In this document: piece after piece, positions 27,770-35,097 of the stretch
Layout of the letters: each line of letters opens with the position of its first letter
How positions within the stretch are numbered: position 1 is the first letter of the stretch
Assembly: GCA_963720515.1 (NCBI GenBank)
Contig: OY970397.1
Coordinates: 496,001 to 560,000, forward strand
Source of the DNA: G963720515 sp963720515
GTDB lineage: Bacteria > Actinomycetota > Thermoleophilia > Gaiellales > Gaiellaceae
Reading direction: 5' to 3'
Length of the DNA: 64,000 nt
The notes under the pieces: model-generated
Seen by the model: only the letters and a program-made list of their open reading frames with translations
Database searches by the model: none
Told to the model about the DNA's origin: nothing
Program-made: the position numbers and the translations under genes

Positions 27770-27837
27770 TTTTCCACAGCATTTACCCACAGCCGAAGTT
27801 AGTGGCTGTGGAAAGCGTGGAAATCTTTTCTCCACGC
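27770..27837 (+). terminator. tandem hairpins with T-tracts; also DnaA-box-like cluster
   Basis: Hairpin 1 pairs CCACAGCC (27787-27794) with GGCTGTGG (27804-27811). Hairpin 2 pairs GCGTGGA (27815-27821) with TCCACGC (27831-27837) and is followed by ATTTT and later CTTTTT, a plausible Rho-independent terminator of the DUF4015 gene. The same bases form five DnaA-box-like 9-mers: TTTTCCACA 27770, TTACCCACA 27783, and on the other strand CTTTCCACA 27815, ATTTCCACG 27824, then TTCTCCACG 27828. The 274-bp gap to the next gene is unusually AT-rich for this window. Confidence 0.55.
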
Positions 27838-28028
27838 ATTTTGCGATCTTTTTCGTTTCGGAAGTCCTTGACCGGCGCGGCCAGGTGCCCTAGGTTTCCG
27901 CTTGCGCCGAGCACGGGCCGCGAGTAGGTCGAAGCTCTCCGGAGCGGCGGGTACCCGCAAGGGGAACGTCGGTTCGAAGAGGGAACGAAAGCGGTACCGG
28001 CTCGGCGAATTTTTATGGTCCCGTAGGT

Positions 28029-28034
28029 TAGGGT
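28029..28034 (+). promoter_or_regulatory. -10-like TAGGGT before 28042
   Basis: TAGGGT ends 7 nt before the ATG at 28042; leaderless pattern, no ribosome binding site. Confidence 0.4.
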
Positions 28035-28041
28035 CTCGCCC

Positions 28042-28236
28042 ATGCACCTTCGCCCACCGGTCTACAGCCACGGCTTCACGTCGTTCCTGTGGGGCCTGGG
28101 CCTCGGGCTCTTCGTCTGGATCGGCCTCAAGGCCGTGGACGTGTCGGGCGGAGCAGCGTTCCTCTTCGGGCTCATCGCCGGCGTGGCGATCTTCTTCTAC
28201 GTGCTGCTCAAGGGCGGCGCGGAGTACCGCCGCTAG
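28042..28236 (+). CDS. 64-residue membrane protein
   Basis: A small protein with two hydrophobic helices (about 12-31 and 36-57) and a C-terminal basic end (GGAEYRR). No family recognised. Support comes from the leaderless-type start, clean hydrophobic pattern and its stop, which shares a CTAG with a possible convergent gene. Function unknown. Confidence 0.55.
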   Translation: MHLRPPVYSHGFTSFLWGLGLGLFVWIGLKAVDVSGGAAFLFGLIAGVAIFFYVLLKGGAEYRR

Positions 28237-28409
28237 CGGCGCCGGCGCGCCAGGGCGCCCACGAGCCGGACGGCGAGGTCGGCGCCGAGCACCCGTGCCA
28301 GCCGATCGTGCGGGGAACGCTCGTCCCGGCGGACGGCTATCCCGCAGTGGTGCAGGATTCGCGGCATCCCCGCTTCGGGCTGGTCGAAGAAATCGGGGGC
28401 GCGGCTCAC
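28233..28409 (-). CDS. possible 58-residue basic protein
   Basis: A short frame from a GTG at 28409 to TAG at 28233, starting VSRAPDFFDQPEAGMPRILH and ending in an Arg-rich tail. Evidence is modest: the composition looks coding (single Cys, mixed residues early), and the stop overlaps the convergent 64-residue gene exactly as CTAG, the same arrangement seen at four confident convergent pairs here. No homologue recognised. Confidence 0.35.
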   Translation of the reverse strand: MSRAPDFFDQPEAGMPRILHHCGIAVRRDERSPHDRLARVLGADLAVRLVGALARRRR

Positions 28410-28442
28410 GCCCTAGCTATCGGCGGCTGCCTAGGCGGCCTC

Positions 28443-28490
28443 GCTCCCTGGCGCGAGGGAGCGGCGGCGGGGCGCAGCGCCCCGCCGCCG
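28443..28490. terminator. two tandem GC-rich hairpins between convergent transcripts
   Basis: Hairpin 1 pairs GCTCCCT (28443-28449) with AGGGAGC (28456-28462). Immediately after, a perfect 14-bp inverted repeat pairs 28462-28475 with 28477-28490 around a single A. They lie just past the 3' end of the - strand gene at 28499. No T-run follows; likely a bidirectional or Rho-assisted stop. Confidence 0.5.
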
Positions 28491-28498
28491 TCCTCGGC

Positions 28499-29173
28499 CT
28501 AGAGGCTGGTGTCGGGCCCGTCGTTCGTCGTGTCGGCCGTCACCGGCTCGCGGGTCTCCTCCCGCGCGCGGAGATCCTCCACGACGCTCGTGTCGGAGGT
28601 CTCGACGGGCTCCGCCGGGCGCTCGGCGGTCTCCGTGCGGCGAGCGCCGTGCACGCGTGGCCCGGTCGTGTCGAACGAGAACGCGAGCACGAGCCCGACG
28701 ACGAGCGGGATCACGGGCCAGAACCCGCCGATGCCGGTCACGAGGCCGGTCACGCCGATGTCGTCCGTCCAGTTCTCGAACCGCGTCTGCTGCCAGCCGC
28801 CCTCGGGCTGCGAGGCGAGCAGAATCCAGGTGCCGACGATCGCCGTCGGGAGGAACCCGAGCAGCAAGACCATCGGGCTCAGCGTCGGCCAGCCCCACTT
28901 CGTCCAGCCGCCGAAGAGCTGCGAGAGGCCGAGCACGAGGCCGGCCGCGGCAATCAGGCCGACGGCAGGCCAGAACTCATCGCTCGTCGTGTAGTCGAAG
29001 AGCGAGCCGAGCCACAGGAGGAAGCCCGCCAGGGCGACGCCGGCGAGCGTGCAGAGTCCCCTGATCAGGCCGTGGCTTGGGCCGGTCCGCTCGACGATCT
29101 TCTCGTCCGCGTCGCGCCCGACGGCCGTGCCGTTCGTCGAGGCGTCCGGTTCTCGGTGTCTGAGCAACGCCAT
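28499..29173 (-). CDS. four-helix membrane protein, unknown
   Basis: 224 residues with a polar N-terminus, four hydrophobic segments (about 36-57, 68-88, 99-121 and 142-165) and a long acidic, Thr-rich C-terminal tail from about 172. No known family recognised. The ATG at 29173 follows a GGGGGAG ribosome binding site, so this gene is translated from a leader. Probably cytoplasmic tail and membrane core; function unknown. Confidence 0.6.
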   Translation of the reverse strand: MALLRHREPDASTNGTAVGRDADEKIVERTGPSHGLIRGLCTLAGVALAGFLLWLGSLFDYTTSDEFWPAVGLIAAAGLVLGLSQLFGGWTKWGWPTLSPMVLLLGFLPTAIVGTWILLASQPEGGWQQTRFENWTDDIGVTGLVTGIGGFWPVIPLVVGLVLAFSFDTTGPRVHGARRTETAERPAEPVETSDTSVVEDLRAREETREPVTADTTNDGPDTSL

Positions 29174-29248
29174 TGATCACTCCCCCGTTTCGTTCTCGGA
29201 TGCGTGCGCACGGGGTGTTCCCGCCGCGCGTCGGCCGCTAACGCCGGG

Positions 29249-29845
29249 TCAGAGCTCGCGCCGGCGCGCGTCGAACGCCGCCGAGTCGAGCTCGGCCGCG
29301 AAGGAGCCGACGAGCGCCTCCTGGTCGGCCGCGAAGACGTGCTCCACGACCGCGACCTGAGCGTCGTTGTAGAACGGCTCGTCCACGTGGCGGGCGCTCA
29401 CGAGGTTCACCGAGGTGCCACCGCAGCCGGGGCAGCGGACGGCGAGGCCGACCTGGGCCTCCGCCGGGGCGAGCGCGCGGAACGCGGACGGGAAGACCGG
29501 CCGGGGGCGCCCCTCCGGGTAGCAGAAGAAGCTCCAGGGCCACTCCCCCGCTCCGATCCGCCGGGCCGCGAGGTCGAGGAGGTCGCGCGCCGCCGACTCG
29601 AGGCGGTGCGTCATGAGGTCGAAGAACGCCGCGGCGGCCGCGCCGAGCGGGGCCCAGTCGAGGTCGTCGTGGGCGACGAGCCCGTCGTGGTCCGAGCCGC
29701 ACGGGCACGCGAAGCGGACGCGGAAGACAGCCGGGTGCTGGGGGCCCGCGAGACGCTCGAGCGTCCGGAAGCTGGACAGCGGGACTCGGGCCTCTCCCAA
29801 GACCGGGCACCCGAGGGTGTACCGCCCTGTCAACCCGTCGTACAC
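29249..29845 (-). CDS. hypothetical protein with zinc-ribbon-like cysteines
   Basis: 198 residues with no recognised family. Two Cys clusters stand out, CPCGSDHDG near 48-56 and CPGCGGTSV near 138-146, which could bind zinc. Its soluble, mixed composition and consistent GTG start support coding. The flanking genes (membrane protein, apt) give no functional hint. Confidence 0.55.
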   Translation of the reverse strand: MYDGLTGRYTLGCPVLGEARVPLSSFRTLERLAGPQHPAVFRVRFACPCGSDHDGLVAHDDLDWAPLGAAAAAFFDLMTHRLESAARDLLDLAARRIGAGEWPWSFFCYPEGRPRPVFPSAFRALAPAEAQVGLAVRCPGCGGTSVNLVSARHVDEPFYNDAQVAVVEHVFAADQEALVGSFAAELDSAAFDARRREL

Positions 29846-29876
29846 GTCGTCCTCCCCGTCCTAGATCGGCAACTCC

Positions 29877-30395
29877 TCAGTATTGGATGAGCGAATGGAC
29901 GTCGTAGCCCTGGAGCTTCTCGCGTCCGTGCAGGAACTCGAGCTCGATCACGAACGCGATGCCGACGACCGTGCCGCCCAGGAGCTCCACGAGATCGCAC
30001 TTGGCGCGGGCGGTGCCGCCGGTCGCGAGCAGGTCGTCGTGGACGAGGACGCGGGCGCCCTGCGCGATCGCGTCCGCGTGCAGCTCGAGCGAGTCGGTGC
30101 CGTACTCGAGGTCGTACTCGGCGCTTACCGTGTCCCACGGGAGCTTGCCGGGCTTGCGGGCCGCGACGAAACCGCAGCCGAGCTCGTAGGCGAGTGCCCC
30201 GCCGAGGATGAACCCGCGCGCCTCGGCGCCGAGGACGAGATCCGGCGTGCGCGGCCGCGCAAACGCGGCCAGCTGCGTGACGGCCTCCCGGAGCGCCTCC
30301 GGGTCGGCGAGCAGCGGCATGATGTCCTTGAAGACGATCCCGGGCTTCGGGAAGTCCGGGATGTCGCGGATCTTCGACGCGAGATCGACGCTCAT
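29877..30395 (-). CDS. apt: Adenine phosphoribosyltransferase
   Basis: 172 residues, normal length. N-terminus LASKIRDIPDFPKPGIVFKD is typical, and the PRPP-binding motif VLVHDDLLATGGTA lies near 115-128. The enzyme salvages adenine to AMP with PRPP. It has its own -10-like TAGCCT 9 nt before the ATG (30410-30415 on the - strand), overlapping the end of the MerR gene. Confidence 0.95.
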   Translation of the reverse strand: MSVDLASKIRDIPDFPKPGIVFKDIMPLLADPEALREAVTQLAAFARPRTPDLVLGAEARGFILGGALAYELGCGFVAARKPGKLPWDTVSAEYDLEYGTDSLELHADAIAQGARVLVHDDLLATGGTARAKCDLVELLGGTVVGIAFVIELEFLHGREKLQGYDVHSLIQY

Positions 30396-30407
30396 GGGCG
30401 CATGAGG

Positions 30408-31109
30408 CTAGACGAGCGAGCGGAGGGCGCGCCAGAACAGGAGCTGCGAGAGCTCCTGCGACGTCGTGGCGAGCGCCTCGAGGTCCTCGAGGCCCGCGAG
30501 GCGGCGCTCCGGGTTCCGCGAGCGGAGCGCCGGCGTGACGATCTGCTCGAGGAGGCCCGCGGCGGACGACGCGCCGTTTCGGATCGCGCGCAGGTTGCGG
30601 GGCTCGATTCCGAAGCGGGAGAGGCGGACGCAGGCGTCCACGACCTCGATGTCGGGCTCCGGATAGTGGCGCTCCCCGTCCTCGACGCGCGGCTCGAGCA
30701 GCCCGTAGTCCTCGAGCTCACGGACGAACGTCGCGTCCACGCCGGTGCGCTCGCAGAGCGTGCGGAGGTCGATCTCGGGCTCCGGCGACGCAAAGGTGCC
30801 GTCCGGGCCGCGCTTGCGGCTCTGCGCGCGCCGCTTGGCGCCGGGAGAGGCCAGCTCCTCGCGGATCACGCGGAGCGGCAGGAACTCGTCGCGCTGGAGC
30901 CGCAGGATCGTGCGCAGGCGCTCCACGTCGTCGTCGGAGTAGAGCCGGTAGCCGCTCTGCGTACGGCGCGGCACGAGGAGCCCGCGGCCCTCGAGGTAGC
31001 GGATCTTGGAGATCGAGATGTCCGGGAACTCGTCCGTGAGCCCGTCGCGGACCGCGCCGATCGTGAGCCGCCGCCCGGTGCCGTCCCTGAGTGCGGTCGC
31101 GTCGCTCAT
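30408..31109 (-). CDS. MerR-family regulator, FtsR-like
   Basis: 233 residues. The N-terminal winged HTH (LTIGAVRDGLTDEFPDISIS, then KIRYLEGRGLLVPRRTQSGYRLYS) is of MerR type, but the C-terminus has no metal-binding Cys. Its position overlapping an FHA-protein gene (ATGA) copies the garA-ftsR order of mycobacteria and corynebacteria, where FtsR activates ftsZ. Function by context only. Confidence 0.8.
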   Translation of the reverse strand: MSDATALRDGTGRRLTIGAVRDGLTDEFPDISISKIRYLEGRGLLVPRRTQSGYRLYSDDDVERLRTILRLQRDEFLPLRVIREELASPGAKRRAQSRKRGPDGTFASPEPEIDLRTLCERTGVDATFVRELEDYGLLEPRVEDGERHYPEPDIEVVDACVRLSRFGIEPRNLRAIRNGASSAAGLLEQIVTPALRSRNPERRLAGLEDLEALATTSQELSQLLFWRALRSLV

Positions 31110-31570
31110 CGTGAGAGGAAGGTCAGGCGGTACTTGCCGATTTGCACCTCGTCGCCGTCCTCGAGCGTCGCGGTCTCCACGCGGCGGCGGTTCACGTAGG
31201 TGCCGTTCAGGCTGCCCGTGTCCTCGATCTTCCAGCCCGAGTCGTCGTGGGCGAGGATGGCGTGCGTCCGCGAGACCGTGACGTCGTCCAGGAAGACGTC
31301 GGCGTCGGGCGAGCGGCCGATCGTCGTGCGGTTGCCGCCGATCGTGAAGGTCTCGCCCTGGCGGCCGCCGCCCGAGCGGACGATGAGCGCGGTGCCCTCG
31401 ACGGGCAGGTCGACCGCGACGCCGTCCTCGTCGATGAGCTCCTCCGGGAGGAACGACATCGTCGTGTGGCCGCCCGGCTCGTCGGGGATGAGCGGCGCTC
31501 CGCACTTGGAGCAGTACTTGCTGCTCTCCAAGTTCTGGAAGCCGCACTCGGGGCAGTGGACGTGCGTCAT
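31106..31570 (-). CDS. zinc-ribbon/FHA protein, GarA-like
   Basis: 154 residues: an N-terminal double CxxC zinc ribbon (HCPECGFQN, YCSKCGAPL), a linker, and an FHA domain (about 74-150) with TTIGRSPDADVFLDD, VSRTHA and TGSLNGTYVN. FHA domains bind phosphothreonine. A GHTTMSF stretch before the domain resembles the paired Thr of GarA/OdhI that PknB/PknG phosphorylate; the zinc ribbon is extra. In GarA the phosphorylated tail folds back and switches control of 2-oxoglutarate metabolism. Role here inferred. Confidence 0.83.
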   Translation of the reverse strand: MTHVHCPECGFQNLESSKYCSKCGAPLIPDEPGGHTTMSFLPEELIDEDGVAVDLPVEGTALIVRSGGGRQGETFTIGGNRTTIGRSPDADVFLDDVTVSRTHAILAHDDSGWKIEDTGSLNGTYVNRRRVETATLEDGDEVQIGKYRLTFLSR

Positions 31571-31582
31571 GGACGGCTCGGG

Positions 31583-31843
31583 CTAGGAGCTCGTATCCGG
31601 GGGCGCGGCCCTGGACGCGAGGATGGCGGCGAGCTTGTCCACGTCGACCTCGTAGAGGGGGCTCTCGCCCTCCTTGCCGACTTGCTGCTGGAGGCGCGCC
31701 TGGAGCTCCGCCTTCAGGATGTCAATCCGTCCGTGCAGGATGCGGCGCTGGTAGGAGACCTCGTGCTCCTCCTGGACCAGCTTGTCGATCAGATCGCGCA
31801 GCTCCGCGTCCGAGAGGGCTTTCAGGTCAGGCAGGGCTTCCAC
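31583..31843 (-). CDS. rsiG: RsiG-like c-di-GMP-dependent anti-sigma factor, single motif
   Basis: An 86-residue, mostly helical protein. Residues 26-41 fit the RsiG c-di-GMP-binding pattern E-x3-S-x2-R-x3-Q-x3-D as E26, S30, R33, H37, D41, with His in the Gln place. RsiG binds the sigma factor WhiG when c-di-GMP is present. In basal actinobacteria it carries one motif and acts as a homodimer (shown for Rubrobacter), and this protein has that size and form. GGGAGG upstream fixes the GTG start. No WhiG/FliA-type sigma factor is in the window. It follows neither gene of an obvious operon; the FHA gene lies 12 bp downstream. Confidence 0.75.
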   Translation of the reverse strand: MEALPDLKALSDAELRDLIDKLVQEEHEVSYQRRILHGRIDILKAELQARLQQQVGKEGESPLYEVDVDKLAAILASRAAPPDTSS

Positions 31844-31909
31844 TCAGATCCTCCCTACGGGGTGAACTCGGAAGTAAACCATCACGGGACCAATCCTTCA
31901 ACCTGGACT

Positions 31910-34435
31910 TTAGGGTTCAGGGGTCTCCTCCTCCCCGTCGGTGCCGGCGATGACGGAATCGACGATGGCGGCAAGCTCGCTCTCGATGCGGGTTCCGGCC
32001 TCCTCGGTGGCTCCCTCGGTGTAGAGGTGGACGATCGGCTCGGCGGCGTCCGGGAGGACCTGGGCCCAGCCGTCCGGATCGACGATCTTGATCCCGTCGG
32101 GCGTCGCGACCGTGCGGTCCTTCATCCGTTCGGTGAGGACGCGCATGACGGCGCCCTTGCTCGCCCACGGGCAGCGGAGCGCGCGGTGGCGGACGGCTGA
32201 CCGCGGCAGGTCGTCCGCGAGCTCGGACAACGGCCGGTCGAGCGGCGCGAGGAGCTCGAGGAGGTTGCAGAGCGACGCGATGCCGTCGTAGCCAGGGATG
32301 AACTCGGGGAACACGAAGCCGCCCGTCGCGGAGCCCGCGAAGACCACGTCGCTCGCGGTCGCGGCCCGTGTGAGCGCCGCGAGGGTGGCGGGCGTCCGCT
32401 CCACCTCGAAGTCCGTCCCCTCCACGAGGCGCTCGGCGAGGCTCGTGACGGTGACCGGGAGGGCGAGGCGTCCGCGCTTGCCGTTCGTGGAGATGAGGCG
32501 CAGGAAGAGGAGGAGCTCCTGCTCGGGCGGCAGCGCCCGTCCCTGGTCGTCCACGAGGTACATCCGTTCCGCGCTCGAGTCGAAGATGACCCCGAGGTCG
32601 GCGCCGACCGCGGTGACGAGGCCCCTGGCCGCCACGACCGCGAACTCGGGATCGGCGTCGCCGCCGCTCACGGGCTGCTCGCGGAGGTACGCCCGCCGCG
32701 TGACCGCCTCGACGCCGAGCGACCCGAGCAGGAGCGGCAAGACGAGCGACGCCGACGAGTACGCGTAGTCGATGACGATGCGGAAGCCGCGCGCCCGGAT
32801 TGCGTCGGCGTCGATCGTCGAGAGGAGATCGTGCGCGTACGTCTCGTCGGCCCGGGCCGGGAAGCGGATCTCGCCCACCTCGTCGGAGGTCGCGCGCCGG
32901 TACTCCTGGCGTGAGAAGTGCTTCTCGATCTCCTTCATGAACGCGTCCGAAGCCTGGACGCCCGGCGGCTCGTAGATCTGGATCTCGACCGCCTCCGGAT
33001 CGACGATGCTCGGCGCGACGTGCAGCCCGGCGTCGAAGCGCTCGCTCTTCAGGAGATGGCGGTTCACGGCCGCCGGGAGGACGCGCAGGTCGGCGACGTG
33101 CACGCCGGTCGCGTTGATCCCGGCGAGGACGGCGCGGCGCAGGAGCCGGCACTGCGGCGGCGCCTCACGGGTCGAGACGACCCCGGCGCCGCGCTTGAGC
33201 GCCGTGCCGAGCGCGAGGCCGAGCCGCATGCCGACCTCGGGGGTCAGATCCACGTTCAGGAGGCCGCGGATCCGCTCGCGCCCAAAGACGATCGAGGTCG
33301 CGCGCGCCTCCCAGATGACATTCCGGTCGACGTGGGCGCCCGATTCGATCTCCTTGAACGGGTAGATGCGGATGCCCGGCGAGACCACGGCCTCCTCCCC
33401 GATCGTCGTCTCGTCGCCGATCGCCGCGCCCTCGTGGATGCGCGCGTGCTCGCGGATGTCGCAGCTGCGGCCGAGGATGGCGCCCTCGATGACGGCGCTG
33501 CGCCCGACGTAGGTGCCCGAGTCGAGGATCGAGCGGTCGACCCGGGCGTGGTCGCGCACGACGACGCTCGCGCCGAGGACGGAGTACGCGCCGATCCGCG
33601 CGTCCGAGTCGATCCGGCAGTAGTTCCCGATGAACGCCGGGCCGTCCACGGACTCGATGTCGGAGAGCTCGACGCCCTCGCCCACCCAGACGTTGCCGCG
33701 CAGCTTGATCCCGTCGATGTCGAGCGCCACGCGGCCGTCGAGCGCGTCGAAGTTGGCCTTGCGGTACTGCTCGAGGTTCCCGATGTCCTGCCAGTAGCCG
33801 TCGGCCACGTAGCCGTAGAGCGGCCGTCCCTTCTCGAGGAGGCGCGGGAAGAGCTCTTTCGCGAAGTCGTAGGGCCGGTCGGTCGGGATCTCGGCCAGCA
33901 CCTCGGGCTCGATGACGTAGATGCCGGTGTTGATCGTGTCAGTGAAGACCTGCGCCCACGATGGCTTCTCGAGAAACCGCTCGATGCGGCCGGTCTCGTC
34001 GGTGACGACGATCCCGAACTCGAGCGGGTTGTCCACGCTCTTCAAGGCGATCGTGACGAGCGCCTCCTTCTCCCGGTGGAAGCGCAGGAGGTCGGTGAGG
34101 TCGATGTCGCAGAGCGCGTCGCCCGAGATGACGAGGAACGTCTCGTCGAGCGCCTCCTCGGCGAGCTTCACGGAGCCCGCCGTGCCTGCGGGCGTCTCCT
34201 CGACCGAGTAGCGGATCGTGACGCCCTGGGCCCCGCCGTCGCCGAAGTAGCCGCGGATCGCCTGCGGCATGAACGCGAGCGTGATCACGACGTCGTCGAA
34301 GCCGTGCCGGCGAAGGAGCTCGACGATGTGCTCCATGCACGGCTTCCCGACGATCGGGACGAGCGGCTTCGGCTGGTTCGACGTGAGCGGGCGCAGGCGC
34401 GTGCCTTCGCCGCCGGCCATGACGACGCCCTTCAC
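31910..34435 (-). CDS. sugar-1-phosphate nucleotidyltransferase fused to degenerate phosphomannomutase domain
   Basis: 841 residues. The N-terminal nucleotidyltransferase (1-235) has GGEGTRLRP at 8-16, ISGDALCDIDL and EKPSWAQVF, typical of mannose-1-phosphate guanylyl/glucose-1-phosphate transferases. A left-handed beta-helix (about 245-375) follows, then a phosphohexomutase-like domain (about 385-830). In that domain the phosphoserine loop TASHNP reads APSIVDP (Ser476) and the metal loop DGDxDR reads DSSAER (619-624), so mutase activity is doubtful. The GTG start overlaps the end of the pgsA-like gene when read upstream (GTGA). Likely makes an activated sugar for envelope glycans. Confidence 0.88.
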   Translation of the reverse strand: MKGVVMAGGEGTRLRPLTSNQPKPLVPIVGKPCMEHIVELLRRHGFDDVVITLAFMPQAIRGYFGDGGAQGVTIRYSVEETPAGTAGSVKLAEEALDETFLVISGDALCDIDLTDLLRFHREKEALVTIALKSVDNPLEFGIVVTDETGRIERFLEKPSWAQVFTDTINTGIYVIEPEVLAEIPTDRPYDFAKELFPRLLEKGRPLYGYVADGYWQDIGNLEQYRKANFDALDGRVALDIDGIKLRGNVWVGEGVELSDIESVDGPAFIGNYCRIDSDARIGAYSVLGASVVVRDHARVDRSILDSGTYVGRSAVIEGAILGRSCDIREHARIHEGAAIGDETTIGEEAVVSPGIRIYPFKEIESGAHVDRNVIWEARATSIVFGRERIRGLLNVDLTPEVGMRLGLALGTALKRGAGVVSTREAPPQCRLLRRAVLAGINATGVHVADLRVLPAAVNRHLLKSERFDAGLHVAPSIVDPEAVEIQIYEPPGVQASDAFMKEIEKHFSRQEYRRATSDEVGEIRFPARADETYAHDLLSTIDADAIRARGFRIVIDYAYSSASLVLPLLLGSLGVEAVTRRAYLREQPVSGGDADPEFAVVAARGLVTAVGADLGVIFDSSAERMYLVDDQGRALPPEQELLLFLRLISTNGKRGRLALPVTVTSLAERLVEGTDFEVERTPATLAALTRAATASDVVFAGSATGGFVFPEFIPGYDGIASLCNLLELLAPLDRPLSELADDLPRSAVRHRALRCPWASKGAVMRVLTERMKDRTVATPDGIKIVDPDGWAQVLPDAAEPIVHLYTEGATEEAGTRIESELAAIVDSVIAGTDGEEETPEP

Positions 34436-34983
34436 CGGCGCACCTCCCGCAGGGCCTTCGCCAGGTAGAGCGCGGCGGCGGCGAGCGCGAGCGCGAGCCC
34501 GGCCCAGAAGAGGACGAGCGGCCACTCCGTCCCCTCGTCCGAGGCCGTCACGCCCACGAGCGACGCGTACAGGACCCACGTGGCGACCTTCCCGATGGAG
34601 TTCACCTCGAACTCGTACCCGCGGCCGCGCACGAGCGGGTAGCCGAGGAGAAGCGCGCCGTCGCGGACGAGGATGATCGCGAGCGCGATCCACGGCAGGC
34701 GCCCGTCGATGCAAAGGAGGATCACCGCGGCGTCGATCATGAGCCGGTCCGCCAGCGGATCGGCGAACTTGCCGAACTGGGACTCGACGCGCCAGCGCCG
34801 CGCGAGCCAGCCGTCCACCTGGTCGGTCGCCCCGGCGAGTGCGAAGACGGCGGCGGCCAGGTAGCTCCCCTCGCCGTCCGCGTTCCAGACGAGGGCGATG
34901 TAGACCGGGATCAGCGCGAAGCGAAAGAGTGTGAGCGCGTTCGGAAGCAATGCGAGCGGCGCCGGGATCGCACGTGCTGCCAT
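34432..34983 (-). CDS. CDP-alcohol phosphatidyltransferase, PgsA-like
   Basis: A 183-residue membrane enzyme with the full CDP-alcohol signature D-G-x2-A-R-x8-G-x3-D-x3-D in DGWLARRWRVESQFGKFADP followed by LADR. About five to six hydrophobic helices. Such enzymes make phosphatidylglycerol-phosphate, cardiolipin or phosphatidylinositol-phosphate from CDP-diacylglycerol; CdsA, which supplies that donor, is at 57.3 kb. Exact product unassigned. It is the first gene before the nucleotidyltransferase fusion on the - strand. Confidence 0.88.
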   Translation of the reverse strand: MAARAIPAPLALLPNALTLFRFALIPVYIALVWNADGEGSYLAAAVFALAGATDQVDGWLARRWRVESQFGKFADPLADRLMIDAAVILLCIDGRLPWIALAIILVRDGALLLGYPLVRGRGYEFEVNSIGKVATWVLYASLVGVTASDEGTEWPLVLFWAGLALALAAAALYLAKALREVRR

Positions 34984-34989
34984 GGCGAA

Positions 34990-34995
34990 ATGGTA
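34990..34995 (-). promoter_or_regulatory. -10-like TACCAT before the pgsA-like gene
   Basis: On the - strand TACCAT ends 6 nt before the ATG at 34983, leaderless pattern. Confidence 0.4.
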
Positions 34996-35083
34996 TCCGG
35001 GCCTTCCGTCTCCTTCGGAGCCGGAACGGCCATGGGCCGGTGCCAGGCAACATGACGTGGCAGGAAGGGACGTGCGGCGGTGG

Positions 35084-35089
35084 TAGGTT
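35084..35089 (+). promoter_or_regulatory. -10-like TAGGTT before the hutF-like gene
   Basis: TAGGTT ends 8 nt before the ATG at 35098, leaderless pattern; this favours that start over the GTG at 35080. Confidence 0.4.
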
Positions 35090-35097
35090 CGCGCGCG

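Noticed and set aside
27770..27837. Chromosomal origin oriC
   Set aside because: No dnaA, dnaN, rpmH or gyr genes nearby, and gene polarity converges here instead of diverging.
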